A stretch of DNA of 22,618 nt, from NCBI GenBank assembly GCA_002441395.1, contig DJVZ01000017.1, positions 2,134 through 24,751 on the forward strand, written 5' to 3'. Source of the stretch: Spirochaetaceae bacterium UBA6243. GTDB lineage: Bacteria; Spirochaetota; Spirochaetia; Treponematales; Rectinemataceae. Below, in pieces: positions 1 to 7,732 of this stretch. A program made the translations under genes and the position numbers. The notes under the pieces were generated by a model. It worked only from the letters and a program-made list of their open reading frames with translations. It had not been told where the DNA came from and did not search any database. Every line of letters starts with the position of its first letter. The stretch's first letter is position 1.

Positions 1-90
1 GGCTCCGGCGCCTGCGGCAAGGGACACAAGGAGTATGCCAAAGTATCTTCCGGTGGGCCCTATGTGAAAACGAAAATGAGGTTAGGATGA
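1..90 (+). CDS. tldD: TldD-family metalloprotease subunit, C-terminal end only (partial)
   Basis: Frame 1 reads 29 codons, GSGACGKGHKEY...KTKMRLG, then TGA at 88-90. The G-x-C-G-K segment followed by a glycine-rich GGP stretch is the usual C-terminal end of TldD proteins. TldD is the zinc (HExxxH) subunit of the TldD/TldE heterodimer, which trims unfolded or modified peptides such as microcin B17 precursor and CcdA in E. coli. The catalytic part lies outside the window. The stop overlaps the start of the following tldE (ATGA or TGATG), so the two are translationally coupled, which strongly supports the pairing. Identification from 29 residues alone would be weak; the neighbour makes it likely. 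Confidence 0.75.
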   Translation, partial: GSGACGKGHKEYAKVSSGGPYVKTKMRLG

Positions 91-1424
91 TGATCGATAC
101 TATTCGCGGGGCAATTGCCTCAATCAATGGACAGGATGCGGTAAAAATTTCGGATTGGCGCCTTGTTGAAAGAAAGCTGCAGCTCCAGGAACGCTATTAT
201 ATTGCAGCAAAAGCAGAGCAGGCTCGCGCCGTCGATGAGTGCAGCTATTCTCTTACTGTATATGTAGATACACATGAGAACAACAAACAATACCGCGGCG
301 AGGCGACAATCACCATCCAGCCGACATTCTCGCTGGAAGATTGCACCGCCAAAATCCGGCAGGCAGTATTCGCGGCTTCGAAATCGCACAATCCCTGGTT
401 TGGGCTTCCAACGCCCTCTGCGCTCAAAGTCACGCTGCCTGTTTCCGGTTTCGAAGCGCTCTCCCCCTCCGACCAGGTCGAAGTCGTCCGCAAGGCCTTC
501 TATTCGGCGGCGATCCCCTTTGCTGGTTCTGCGCGCATCAACGCGCTCGAACTTTTCATCATCAAGGAACAAAAGCGCCTCATCAATTCGTGCGGCGTCG
601 ACTACTCCGCCACAATCTGGCGAGGTTACAGCGAATTTGTGGTCGAGGCGGACAGCCCAAACGGCCCCGTCGAACTCTTCGACGATATCGAATTCTCCGA
701 ACCCGATACCGCACGCCTCGCCGATACCATCAGTGCGCTCCTTGCTCAGGTGCGCGACCGCGCCCTGGCCGAACCCATGCCGCAGTTGCAGCAGATCCCC
801 GTCATTTTAAGGGGAAAAGAAGCCGAAGAAGTGTTCTCCTGGTTTTTCCACAACTCGCGTACGGAGATGATTTATTCAAAAGCCTCTGCCTTCGGGCTGG
901 GGAAAAATGTCCAGAAAGCCTCGGACAGCGAAGAAGTCGCCGAACCCCTCGATATCTGGGCTGAACCAGTCATTTCCGGCCTCCCCTCATCGGCAGCGTT
1001 CGATATCGACGGGTTCCCTCTCGAACGCACGACGGTGATCGAAAAAGGCGTGCTCAACACGCTCATCGGCTCCGTGCGCCATGCCGACTGGCTCGGTGTT
1101 CCCCGCAAGGGTGCTTTCCCGCTTTTCTCCGTCTCTTCCGGCTCGATGAGCCTGGAGGCTATGCACGCCGCGCCTTACCTTGAGCCTGTCATGTTCAGTG
1201 ATTTCCAGCTGGATCCAGTGACAGGCGATTTCGGAGCCGAAGTTCGACTGGCGTACTACTTCGACGGGGAAAAGGTGATTCCGGTCAGCGGCGGCTCGAT
1301 TTCGGGCTCGCTCGGCGCCCTTCGGGCTTCAATGCGCCGAAGCGCGGAAACCGCAGTGGCGACACTCTCGCGCTGCCCCGTGGCGATTATGCTCCAGGGG
1401 GCCATCATTACCGGTATGAATTAA
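87..1424 (+). CDS. tldE: TldE/PmbA-family subunit of the TldD/TldE protease
   Basis: 445 residues, the normal length for PmbA/TldE. There is no HExxxH motif, which fits TldE (the non-metal partner) rather than TldD. The C-terminal third has the family pattern: a GVL-N-LIGSVRHADWLG segment, then glycine/serine-rich strands (ISGSLGALRASM). The partner TldD ends at the start of this gene, so the pair should form the heterodimer that degrades or processes peptides in the cytoplasm. Two start codons are adjacent, at 87 and 90. A GAGG at 78-81 is 5 bases from the first and 8 from the second, so the ATG at 90 may be the true start. The stop (TAA, 1422-1424) shares bases with the stop of convergent metK, so no terminator fits between them. 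The natural substrate is unknown. Confidence 0.88.
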   Translation: MMIDTIRGAIASINGQDAVKISDWRLVERKLQLQERYYIAAKAEQARAVDECSYSLTVYVDTHENNKQYRGEATITIQPTFSLEDCTAKIRQAVFAASKSHNPWFGLPTPSALKVTLPVSGFEALSPSDQVEVVRKAFYSAAIPFAGSARINALELFIIKEQKRLINSCGVDYSATIWRGYSEFVVEADSPNGPVELFDDIEFSEPDTARLADTISALLAQVRDRALAEPMPQLQQIPVILRGKEAEEVFSWFFHNSRTEMIYSKASAFGLGKNVQKASDSEEVAEPLDIWAEPVISGLPSSAAFDIDGFPLERTTVIEKGVLNTLIGSVRHADWLGVPRKGAFPLFSVSSGSMSLEAMHAAPYLEPVMFSDFQLDPVTGDFGAEVRLAYYFDGEKVIPVSGGSISGSLGALRASMRRSAETAVATLSRCPVAIMLQGAIITGMN

Positions 1425-2611
1425 CGAATTGCCTTGCGCAGCGCTTCGACTTTGTCGGTCTTTTCCCAGCTGAAATTATCGCGGCCGAAGTGCCCGTAGG
1501 CAGCCGTCGCGCGGTATATCGGATTCTTGAGCTGCAATGCTTCGACAATGCCGTGCGGCGTCAGATCGAACACTTTCAGGATCGCCTGCTCGATTGCCGT
1601 CTCTTCGACTTTTTCGGTACCGAACGTATCAATGAGCACGGAAATCGGTTCCGGCACACCGATCGCATATGCCAATTCGAGCTCGCATCTGTCCGCGAGC
1701 CCCGCGGCAACCACATTCTTCGCGATGTGGCGCGCCATGTACGCCGCGGACCGGTCCACTTTCGAAGGATCCTTGCCGGAAAAGGCCCCGCCCCCGTGAC
1801 GTCCCATGCCACCATAGGTGTCGACGATAATCTTGCGTCCCGTCAGCCCCGTGTCGCCCGCCGGACCGCCAATCACAAAGCGTCCCGTCGGGTTGATGAA
1901 ATATTTGGTGTTGTCATCGAGAAGTCCTGAGGGCCCGAGAACAGGTTTGATCACCTTTTCAATGAGCGTTTCCCTGATTTCTTCATACGTCAAATAGTGG
2001 CCGCTGCCATTTTTTTCATCGTGCTGCTGGGCAAGCACGACAGCGGAAATGCGGACGGGTTTATAGCCATCATATTCAACCGTCACCTGACTCTTGCCAT
2101 CCGGACGCATCCAGGAGATTTCCTTTGCCTTGCGCAGCGCCGAGGCTTTCTGAAGGAGCTTATGCGCGAAGATGATAGGTGTCGGCATGAGCTCTGGCGT
2201 CTCATTGCAGGCAAAACCAAACATCATGCCCTGATCGCCCGCGCCCTGTCTGCCTTCATATTCTTTCAGACCACGGCCCTCGACACCCTGGGCGATGTCG
2301 GGCGACTGGTTGTGTATCGTGTTGAGCACCGCCATCGATTTCCAATCGAGGCCGTAATCGGGGTTGTCATAGCCAATTTCGCGCACCACAGAGCGCGCGA
2401 CTTCCTGAATGTCGACATAGGTTCTCGTGGTGATTTCGCCGCCAACAAGCACCATGCCCGTCGTGGCAAAGCATTCGCACGCGACATGACTATGTTTGTC
2501 TTTCGCGAGGCACGCATCGAGTACCGCGTCGGCAATTTGATCGCAAACCTTGTCGGGATGACCTTCGGACACAGATTCGGATGTAAAAGGACGAAGAAGA
2601 GGTTGAGTCAT
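1421..2611 (-). CDS. metK: S-adenosylmethionine synthase
   Basis: Makes S-adenosylmethionine from methionine and ATP, with triphosphate cleavage; a cytosolic tetramer. Both family signatures are visible: GAGDQGMMFGFA (about residues 123-134) and the phosphate loop GGGAFSGKDPSKVDRS (about 273-288). The N-terminal FTSESVSEGHPDK with its ATP-binding His is also present. The reading frame is open to 2650, but the start is placed at the ATG at 2611. It lies just before the conserved N-terminus, gives 396 residues (normal for MetK), and has an AGAGGG ribosome site a few bases upstream. The gene has its own promoter (2713-2741) and about 95 bases of leader with a GC-rich hairpin. It converges on tldE with interlocked stop codons. 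Confidence 0.98.
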   Translation of the reverse strand: MTQPLLRPFTSESVSEGHPDKVCDQIADAVLDACLAKDKHSHVACECFATTGMVLVGGEITTRTYVDIQEVARSVVREIGYDNPDYGLDWKSMAVLNTIHNQSPDIAQGVEGRGLKEYEGRQGAGDQGMMFGFACNETPELMPTPIIFAHKLLQKASALRKAKEISWMRPDGKSQVTVEYDGYKPVRISAVVLAQQHDEKNGSGHYLTYEEIRETLIEKVIKPVLGPSGLLDDNTKYFINPTGRFVIGGPAGDTGLTGRKIIVDTYGGMGRHGGGAFSGKDPSKVDRSAAYMARHIAKNVVAAGLADRCELELAYAIGVPEPISVLIDTFGTEKVEETAIEQAILKVFDLTPHGIVEALQLKNPIYRATAAYGHFGRDNFSWEKTDKVEALRKAIR

Positions 2612-2639
2612 TTGAGCCCTCTTTAGCCAGAATTTTTTG

Positions 2640-2668
2640 CCCGCCCGCAATTCGGATAACTCGGCGGG
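2640..2668 (-). promoter_or_regulatory. GC-rich hairpin in the metK leader
   Basis: Six-base perfect stem CCCGCC/GGCGGG with a 17-base loop, in the metK transcript between the predicted promoter and the ribosome site. It is followed by an A-run, not a U-run, in the sense strand, so it is not an intrinsic terminator. I could not match the leader to the SAM-I, SAM-II or SAM-III riboswitch layouts. Its role is unknown. Confidence 0.35.
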
Positions 2669-2712
2669 ACCATGTCACTTGGAAAACTTCTGCTGACCTG
2701 GTTTTCACTATA

Positions 2713-2741
2713 AATGTAATGATGTCGCTTTTTTTGGTCAA
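2713..2741 (-). promoter_or_regulatory. Predicted sigma-70-type promoter of metK
   Basis: On the minus strand TTGACC (2736-2741) is followed after exactly 17 bases by TACATT (2713-2718). The -35 matches the consensus at five of six positions and the -10 at four of six. A further TATAGT lies just downstream as an alternative -10. The position, about 100 bases upstream of the metK start, is suitable. Confidence 0.55.
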
Positions 2742-2819
2742 GCACACGTGCGCGCTGTTTCGGAACATTTTATGTTCGTGCAAATGCTTTCCGATAATGT
2801 TGATATGGGAGCTTGTCAC

Positions 2820-3896
2820 GTGAGAGTTGGCGGATGGCCCGGAGGGCACCGGAGACTCACCTCTGTGTGCTTCTTTCTCCTTTTTCTGGCTCTGGCTTTT
2901 CAGCCTGCTTTTGGCGTGGTTTCTGCGCCACCTCTTCTGGGGCTTGCCTCATCCAGCGCGCGTCAGTCTGTCCTCAACGCCGCGGAGTCGTATTTAGGCG
3001 TGCCATACCGGTTCGGCGGCTCTACAAAATCCGGCATCGATTGCTCGGGACTGGTCTATGTTTCTTATCTCCAGGCTACAGGGATAAAGATTCCGCGCAC
3101 TGTCGATACTCTCGCCAGATGGAGTCTTGTCATTCCTGTCGGCGAACTTGAGCCGGGGGATCTTGTATTTTTTGATCTTCAGGCAAAAGGAGGGGCTTCG
3201 TCAGCGCAAGCTCCAACCTCTGTCTCCCAAGCCGCCTCTTTTCTTTCCAAAGCGGATCATGTCGGCATTTACATCGGAGATGGGTTTTTTATCCACGCCG
3301 CGAGCTCTGGCCCGCACACTGGCGTCATCCAGAGTTCATTCAACGATTCCGAATGGAAGCAGCGTCTGCTGTTCGCAGGACGAGCCCTCCCCACTTCTAC
3401 TCTTTCGGGCTTTGCATTTGATTGGGGTGCCGGTGTTAGTTTCGCGCAGCTTGAAACACTTGAGGGCGGCCCTCTGGCGTTTATGCGCGGGCTTTCAGGG
3501 TGGGGCGAAGTATCGTTCCCTCTCTCGAAGAATTTTTCCGCGGGATTGCGCGCTGGCGCGGACTGGGATCGCTATCTGGGTGTTGTAAGAGTCCCTGTGG
3601 AGCTCGATATCGGTCAAATTTCCGGCTTCTCGGTTTTTGCCGGCCCCGCGCTTACCCTTGGCGCTCCTGATATGGATGGCCGTCTTTACTCTCCGGGGGA
3701 TTTTTTCATCGCCACAGGCGGGCTTCGCTGGTCTCCGCTCTTTTTCTCTTCCGGAGCACAACGCTTCGGGACCTATTTTGAACTCAGATACGATTACTAT
3801 GTCCCCGCGGAAGGCCAGACCGAGGCCCCACAGACCGATCTGCGTTCCTGCCTAAACTTTTCGATCGGCATTCGCCTGCGCACGGTGAAATACTAA
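2820..3896 (+). CDS. Exported NlpC/P60 cell-wall endopeptidase with a C-terminal beta-barrel-like domain
   Basis: Starting at the GTG at 2820 (GGGAG 8 bases upstream at 2807-2811) gives 358 residues. The frame is open from 2748, but earlier starts lack a ribosome site and would put a polar stretch before the signal peptide. Residues about 1-36 are a signal peptide: basic start, then the hydrophobic run CFFLLFLALAFQPAFG. Next comes an NlpC/P60 domain: DCSGLVY (catalytic Cys about 75), DHVGIYIGDG (His about 147) and FIHAAS (third residue, His about 159). Such enzymes cut gamma-D-glutamyl bonds in peptidoglycan peptides. A Ser/Ala-rich insert of about 25 residues interrupts the domain. The last 160 residues are alternating aromatic/small strands (GFAFDWGAGVSFAQL, RFGTYFELRYDYYVP, CLNFSIGIRLRTVKY) that look like an outer-membrane barrel. 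A GATAAT at 2793-2798 may be its -10. Peptidase call firm; barrel is inference. Confidence 0.88.
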   Translation: MRVGGWPGGHRRLTSVCFFLLFLALAFQPAFGVVSAPPLLGLASSSARQSVLNAAESYLGVPYRFGGSTKSGIDCSGLVYVSYLQATGIKIPRTVDTLARWSLVIPVGELEPGDLVFFDLQAKGGASSAQAPTSVSQAASFLSKADHVGIYIGDGFFIHAASSGPHTGVIQSSFNDSEWKQRLLFAGRALPTSTLSGFAFDWGAGVSFAQLETLEGGPLAFMRGLSGWGEVSFPLSKNFSAGLRAGADWDRYLGVVRVPVELDIGQISGFSVFAGPALTLGAPDMDGRLYSPGDFFIATGGLRWSPLFFSSGAQRFGTYFELRYDYYVPAEGQTEAPQTDLRSCLNFSIGIRLRTVKY

Positions 3897-3927
3897 AAAA
3901 GGCCAGCCTCATACTGAAGCCAGCCCC
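3895..3927 (-). terminator. Intrinsic terminator of the rnf operon (works on the minus strand)
   Basis: The minus-strand RNA can form a 13-pair stem from GGGGCUGGCUUCA, loop GUA, to UGAGGCUGGCCUU, followed by a run of U (forward A-run 3895-3900). Several pairs are G-U wobbles. On the plus strand these become A-C mismatches, so the signal should act mainly on leftward transcription. It begins about 45 bases after the rnfB stop and overlaps the stop codon of the convergent peptidase gene. Confidence 0.75.
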
Positions 3928-3971
3928 GTCTATCTCAAAGGCATGAGCTCAAGAGCCCTGCCCGGTATGCA

Positions 3972-4829
3972 TCATGCTTGCGCTTCTTCCATCACCGGCA
4001 CTTCCTTCTTTGTGCCAAAGACATCGGTCTCAAGCATCTTGTAGCACTTTGTCGGACACTTCTGCACGCAGATACCGCACGACGTGCACTTCGCGTAGTC
4101 CGTCACCGGAATGCCGTTCACCATCGTAATCGCGCCCTCCGGACACGACTTCACGCAGAGCTCGCATTTGATGCAGCCAACCTTGCATGTTTTGATGACG
4201 CTCGCCTTCACTGTACTTCTGTTCGAGCACAGCACAATCGACCCGACTCTGGTACGCGGCACAAGTGTCAGGATTTTCTGCGGACACTCTTCGACACAAA
4301 GACCACATCCCGTGCAATTATCGTAATTGACGTGCGGCAGCCCGTCTTCTTCCATCGCAAGCGCATCGAATTTGCAGACTTTCGTGCAATCGCCAAAGCC
4401 CTGGCAAGACCATGCGCAGGTCTTCACGCTGCCGGTCGAAAGCTTCGCGGCACGGCAGGTTGGAATGCCGCTGTATTGGCCCTTGCTGACAGTCTTATTG
4501 ACCGCGCCCTGACAAAGCAGCACGGCAACCCTGTCTTCCGCCGCTCCCCCCTCGATGCCCATAATTTTTGCCAGAGTCTCCGCCGTGGCGGAGCCACCAA
4601 CCGAGCACTTCGTCGTCGGAGCCCGTCCTGTCGCCACCGCCTCCGAATATCCGTCGCAGCCGGGAAAACCGCAGGCGCCGCAATTCGCGCCCGGCAACGC
4701 CCCTCTCACTTCATCAATCTTGGGATCTCGCTCCACCTTGAATTTCTGGCTGAAAAAAGCAAGCGCGATCCCGATGAAAAATGCGAGAACCGCGGAAAAA
4801 CCAATCGTCAAAAGAATCGTTTCTATCAT
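3972..4829 (-). CDS. rnfB: Rnf complex subunit B, iron-sulfur protein that takes electrons from ferredoxin
   Basis: 285 residues. Residues 1-27 are one membrane anchor. Then comes the RnfB 4Fe-4S motif CGACGFPGC (C50, C53, C58, with C75 as fourth ligand). A ferredoxin-rich region follows with cysteine sets at about 138/142/148/152, 172/175/178/182, 219/222/225/229 and 248/251/254/258. RnfB is the entry point for electrons from reduced ferredoxin; they leave through RnfC to NAD+ while RnfD/E/A/G move Na+ or H+ across the membrane. It is the last gene of the operon, 11 bases after rnfA, with an AAAGGA ribosome site 7 bases before the ATG. The extended multi-cluster form resembles anaerobe RnfB rather than the short E. 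coli RsxB. Confidence 0.95.
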   Translation of the reverse strand: MIETILLTIGFSAVLAFFIGIALAFFSQKFKVERDPKIDEVRGALPGANCGACGFPGCDGYSEAVATGRAPTTKCSVGGSATAETLAKIMGIEGGAAEDRVAVLLCQGAVNKTVSKGQYSGIPTCRAAKLSTGSVKTCAWSCQGFGDCTKVCKFDALAMEEDGLPHVNYDNCTGCGLCVEECPQKILTLVPRTRVGSIVLCSNRSTVKASVIKTCKVGCIKCELCVKSCPEGAITMVNGIPVTDYAKCTSCGICVQKCPTKCYKMLETDVFGTKKEVPVMEEAQA

Positions 4830-4840
4830 TTCGGTATCCT

Positions 4841-5419
4841 TTATTTAATCAGCCCAGAAAAGCCCATGAACGCAATACCGATCAGCGCGGTGGCCATGAA
4901 CAAAATGGGCGTGCCCTGCAGGAATTTCGGCACAGGGCTCGTTTTCATGCGCTCGCGGATACCGGCGAGCAATACCATCGCCAGCAGATAACCGAGCGAT
5001 ACCCCTACCGAATACGCAATGGACTGAATGAAATTGTATTTAAAGGATATATTTTCGAAAGTGACAGCCAGTATCGCACAATTGGTGGTGATCAGCGGCA
5101 GATAAATGCCCATGGCTGAATACAATCCAGGCACATTCTTCTTGAGATAGAACTCGACAAGCTGCACAAGACTCGCAATGACGAGGATGAAGATGAGAAT
5201 CTGGAGAAAGGTCAAATTGAGCGGCACCAGAATGTAATGGTAAATCGGCCAGGTCGCCGCGGTGGCAAGCACGGTCACGAATGTCACCGCAAATCCCATG
5301 CCGATCGATTGTCCCACATCGCTCGTCATTCCGATGTAAGAGCAGAGCGCGAGGAATCGCATGATGACGATATTGTTCGTAAGCAGTGCAAGCAGAAAAA
5401 TTTTACCGAGCTCCATCAT
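4841..5419 (-). CDS. rnfA: Rnf complex subunit A, integral membrane protein
   Basis: 192 residues with about six hydrophobic membrane segments. RnfA and RnfE are homologous and pack as an inverted pair in the membrane core. RnfA is recognised by N-terminal LLTNNIVIMRFLALC and by ITTNCAILAVTF; each carries a conserved Cys, and the two with those of RnfE hold a membrane-embedded 2Fe-2S cluster in known structures. The start overlaps the rnfE stop (ATGA). Two ATGs are in tandem (5419 and 5416). GGAGG lies 4 bases from the first and 7 from the second, so the second may be used. It precedes rnfB by 11 bases. Confidence 0.95.
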   Translation of the reverse strand: MMELGKIFLLALLTNNIVIMRFLALCSYIGMTSDVGQSIGMGFAVTFVTVLATAATWPIYHYILVPLNLTFLQILIFILVIASLVQLVEFYLKKNVPGLYSAMGIYLPLITTNCAILAVTFENISFKYNFIQSIAYSVGVSLGYLLAMVLLAGIRERMKTSPVPKFLQGTPILFMATALIGIAFMGFSGLIK

Positions 5420-6063
5420 GCGGCCTCCTTCTTTGCGACAAGCTCTCTGTTCCGCGCCGATGCTTCCATTCTCTTCTTGAACCAGATATTAAGAGATATG
5501 AACAAGCTGAACACAAAGAAGCCGCCCGGCGGCAGAATGAAGAACAGAATCGGCTGATATGAAGCCGGCATAATCTGAATCCCCGCCAGCGTTCCGTTTC
5601 CCAGCAGCTCTCTCACCGCCGCAATGGCGATCAGAACCCAGGTATATCCAAGCCCCATGCCGAGTGCGTCGGCGATGACCGACGCGAGGTTCTGTTTCGA
5701 CGCAAACGCCTCGACACGTCCCATGATGATGCAATTGACGACAATGAGGGGAATGAAAACGCCCATGCTCTTCGAGAGGTCCGGGAAATACGCTTTCATC
5801 ACGAGGTCGACCATCGTCGTGAATGCCGCTATGACAATGATGAATATCGGAATTCGGATCATCGAGGGGATGAGCTTTCGGAACAACGAGATGATTATCT
5901 CCGAAAACAAAAGCACGAAGGTCATGGCCAGACCCATACCGATGCCGTTCGACACGTTCGTCGTCACGGCGATGGCAGAGCAGAGGCCGATCATCAGCAT
6001 AAGCAGAGGATTGTCGAAGATGATGCCCTGCTTGAAAATTGAATAGAGCTTTTTCATACTCAT
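5416..6063 (-). CDS. rnfE: Rnf complex subunit E, integral membrane protein
   Basis: 215 residues with about six membrane segments, homologous to RnfA. Diagnostic stretches are GLCSAIAVTTNVSNGIGMG near the N-terminus and VVNCIIMGRVEAFA in the middle. The Cys residues belong to the intramembrane iron-sulfur site shared with RnfA. The C-terminus is a charged cytoplasmic tail (KKRMEASARNRELVAKKE). The start overlaps the rnfG stop. A second ATG six bases in (6057) lies 9 bases after GGGAGG, against only 3 bases for the ATG at 6063, so 6057 is a credible start. The stop overlaps rnfA by four bases, pointing to coupled translation. Confidence 0.95.
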   Translation of the reverse strand: MSMKKLYSIFKQGIIFDNPLLMLMIGLCSAIAVTTNVSNGIGMGLAMTFVLLFSEIIISLFRKLIPSMIRIPIFIIVIAAFTTMVDLVMKAYFPDLSKSMGVFIPLIVVNCIIMGRVEAFASKQNLASVIADALGMGLGYTWVLIAIAAVRELLGNGTLAGIQIMPASYQPILFFILPPGGFFVFSLFISLNIWFKKRMEASARNRELVAKKEAA

Positions 6064-6725
6064 TTGCCTCCCGCCTGTGGCTGGGCATTCGCGTCTGTGC
6101 CGGCATCGGCTGACGCGCCGTTCTCAGCCGGCGCCGATATCGCCTTCTGATCCATATATGCAATAGCTGCATCGCCGGCAAGCTTGATTATTTTTGTAAG
6201 CGACCTCGAGGAAATCGTGGCCGCGGTAATGGCTACCACGTCTTTTTTCACTTCGAAAGGATCGGTCAGAAATTTCTCGTTAAACTGCCCCAAAAATGTG
6301 ACTTTCTTTGTCTTATCCACATAATAGGTCGGGCTTGAGGCGTTCATACCAAGCCCCGGCGTATCATTCAGCGCCATAACTCTTACGCCCGCTATGCTGC
6401 GATGCAGATCAATGCCAACCAGCAACGTCGCAGCCCCGCCATAGCTTGGTCCCGTCGCTTTCATCGCCAGCCCGAGCGGCGCCATGTCGCTCTTTACCTC
6501 ATATGCCGCTTCGAATTTGATATTCGGATCCGGGCTCACAAGGCCCTGAATAGGCTCAAAGGCGGTGGCCTGGGGAAAAAGCTCCTTCAGCGACGCCTGC
6601 AGCTGAATTTCGCTCTGTTTATCGATGCTCTCCTTGGTGAAAGCATAGACAACCGCGAGGCTTGCGCATGCGAGAGAGGCAAACAGCATGAGCGTCATCC
6701 CAAGCTTTGTCATGTCCTTTTTCAT
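6060..6725 (-). CDS. rnfG: Rnf complex subunit G, covalent flavoprotein
   Basis: The start at 6725 gives 221 residues. It is preceded by AAGGAGG (8-base spacing) and overlaps the rnfD stop by ATGA. The open frame continues upstream into rnfD, but that part has no Rnf similarity. One N-terminal membrane anchor (TLMLFASLACASLAVVYAF) exposes the rest outside the cytoplasm. The family FMN-binding motif is TAATISSRS, with Thr170 as the expected site of covalent FMN attachment by ApbE. The preceding ALNDTPGLGMNA matches the conserved TPGLG segment. The last 25 residues are Ala/Gly/Asp-rich low complexity, an addition likely dispensable for flavin binding. No apbE flavin transferase gene is in the window. 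Confidence 0.94.
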   Translation of the reverse strand: MKKDMTKLGMTLMLFASLACASLAVVYAFTKESIDKQSEIQLQASLKELFPQATAFEPIQGLVSPDPNIKFEAAYEVKSDMAPLGLAMKATGPSYGGAATLLVGIDLHRSIAGVRVMALNDTPGLGMNASSPTYYVDKTKKVTFLGQFNEKFLTDPFEVKKDVVAITAATISSRSLTKIIKLAGDAAIAYMDQKAISAPAENGASADAGTDANAQPQAGGK

Positions 6726-7732
6726 TTTGTCGCCTCCTTGGATGGTTTTGCAGGCTTGGGAGGAGGCACAAAGCCGTATTTTTTCATGCGAAGCTTGTTG
6801 AGGAACGGAGTCAGCGTGTTCATGATGAGAATCGCGTAGGTAACGCCTTCGGGATATCCGCCATATTTCCGGATAAGCACCGTAATCAGTCCGATGCCTA
6901 TACCGAAAATCGCTTGCCCATACGGCGTCATCGGTCGGGTAGCATAATCGGTCGCCATAAAGAAGGCGCCAAACACGATGCCTCCCGTCAGAAGTCCGAG
7001 CACTGGATCCATCCCGAGAATCCATGAGAACACAAAAGTCGACGCCAGCACCGAAAGGGGCACGACCCACTGAATGACGCCAATAGCGAGGAGGAAGAGC
7101 CCTCCCAGAAGCACGAGCAGTATCGAGCTTTCGCCGATGGAACCCGAGCGGAATCCCATGAAAAGCTGGCGATAGAACGCACCAGTGTCATTTGCGCCAA
7201 AATATTTCGCGACATCGGTCAAGGCATTGCCCTGCTTGAGCAGATTGAGCGGGGTAGCGGCGCTCACGGCATCCGCGGCGAGGGACAGCCCCTTGGGCAT
7301 GGTCCAGCTCGTAATCGCCGCGGGGAAGCTCATGAGCAGAAAGGCCCGCCCTATGAGTGCCGGGTTGAAGGGATTCGCCCCAAGGCCACCGAAGAATTCC
7401 TTCGCCACCACGATCGCGAAAATCGCGCCGAGCGCGACCATCCACAGCGGGGTTGATGGCGGTAAAATCAGCGCAAGCAGAAGCCCACTCACGACCGCCG
7501 AAAAATCGCCCACGGTCGTGCTCGCCTTGATTATTTTCCGGAACAGGAACTCAGAAAGCACCGCTGCCGCAATCGAAGTGACGACAACGCCCAACGCTGG
7601 CAGGCCATACAGATAAACGCCATACGCCGTCGCAGGCATAAGCGCGATAACCACCGAGAGCATTATGCGCGGCGTATCGACAGGCGAGAATGCATGGGGG
7701 CTCGAAGAAAGACGCATCTTTCTATCTGACAT
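6722..7732 (-). CDS. rnfD: Rnf complex subunit D, membrane flavoprotein
   Basis: 336 residues with about nine or ten hydrophobic segments, of the NqrB/RnfD family. The start SSPHAFSPVDTPRIM is typical. GGLGANPFNPALIGRAF is the conserved loop, and VSAATPLNLLK contains the expected covalent FMN threonine (about Thr160). RnfD forms part of the ion pathway. The ATG at 7732 overlaps the rnfC stop by 11 bases and has AAGGAGG about 7 bases upstream, which settles this start over the internal ATG at 7717. The stop overlaps rnfG by four bases. Confidence 0.96.
   Translation of the reverse strand: MSDRKMRLSSSPHAFSPVDTPRIMLSVVIALMPATAYGVYLYGLPALGVVVTSIAAAVLSEFLFRKIIKASTTVGDFSAVVSGLLLALILPPSTPLWMVALGAIFAIVVAKEFFGGLGANPFNPALIGRAFLLMSFPAAITSWTMPKGLSLAADAVSAATPLNLLKQGNALTDVAKYFGANDTGAFYRQLFMGFRSGSIGESSILLVLLGGLFLLAIGVIQWVVPLSVLASTFVFSWILGMDPVLGLLTGGIVFGAFFMATDYATRPMTPYGQAIFGIGIGLITVLIRKYGGYPEGVTYAILIMNTLTPFLNKLRMKKYGFVPPPKPAKPSKEATK

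Noticed and set aside
1997..2626. 209-codon open frame opposite metK
   Set aside because: Shadow of metK, which has both signatures on the other strand.
2612..2712. SAM riboswitch before metK
   Set aside because: The leader lacks the multi-stem SAM-I layout and the compact SAM-II/III patterns; only one hairpin is clear.
3978..4991. 337-codon open frame on the plus strand opposite rnfB and rnfA
   Set aside because: It is the mirror of real coding sequence, rich in Arg/His/Ala with no recognisable domain and no ribosome site. rnfB and rnfA have full motifs.
6726..7070. N-terminal extension of rnfG into rnfD
   Set aside because: Extra residues are an out-of-frame reading of rnfD. The ATG at 6725 has a strong ribosome site and the usual RnfG start.
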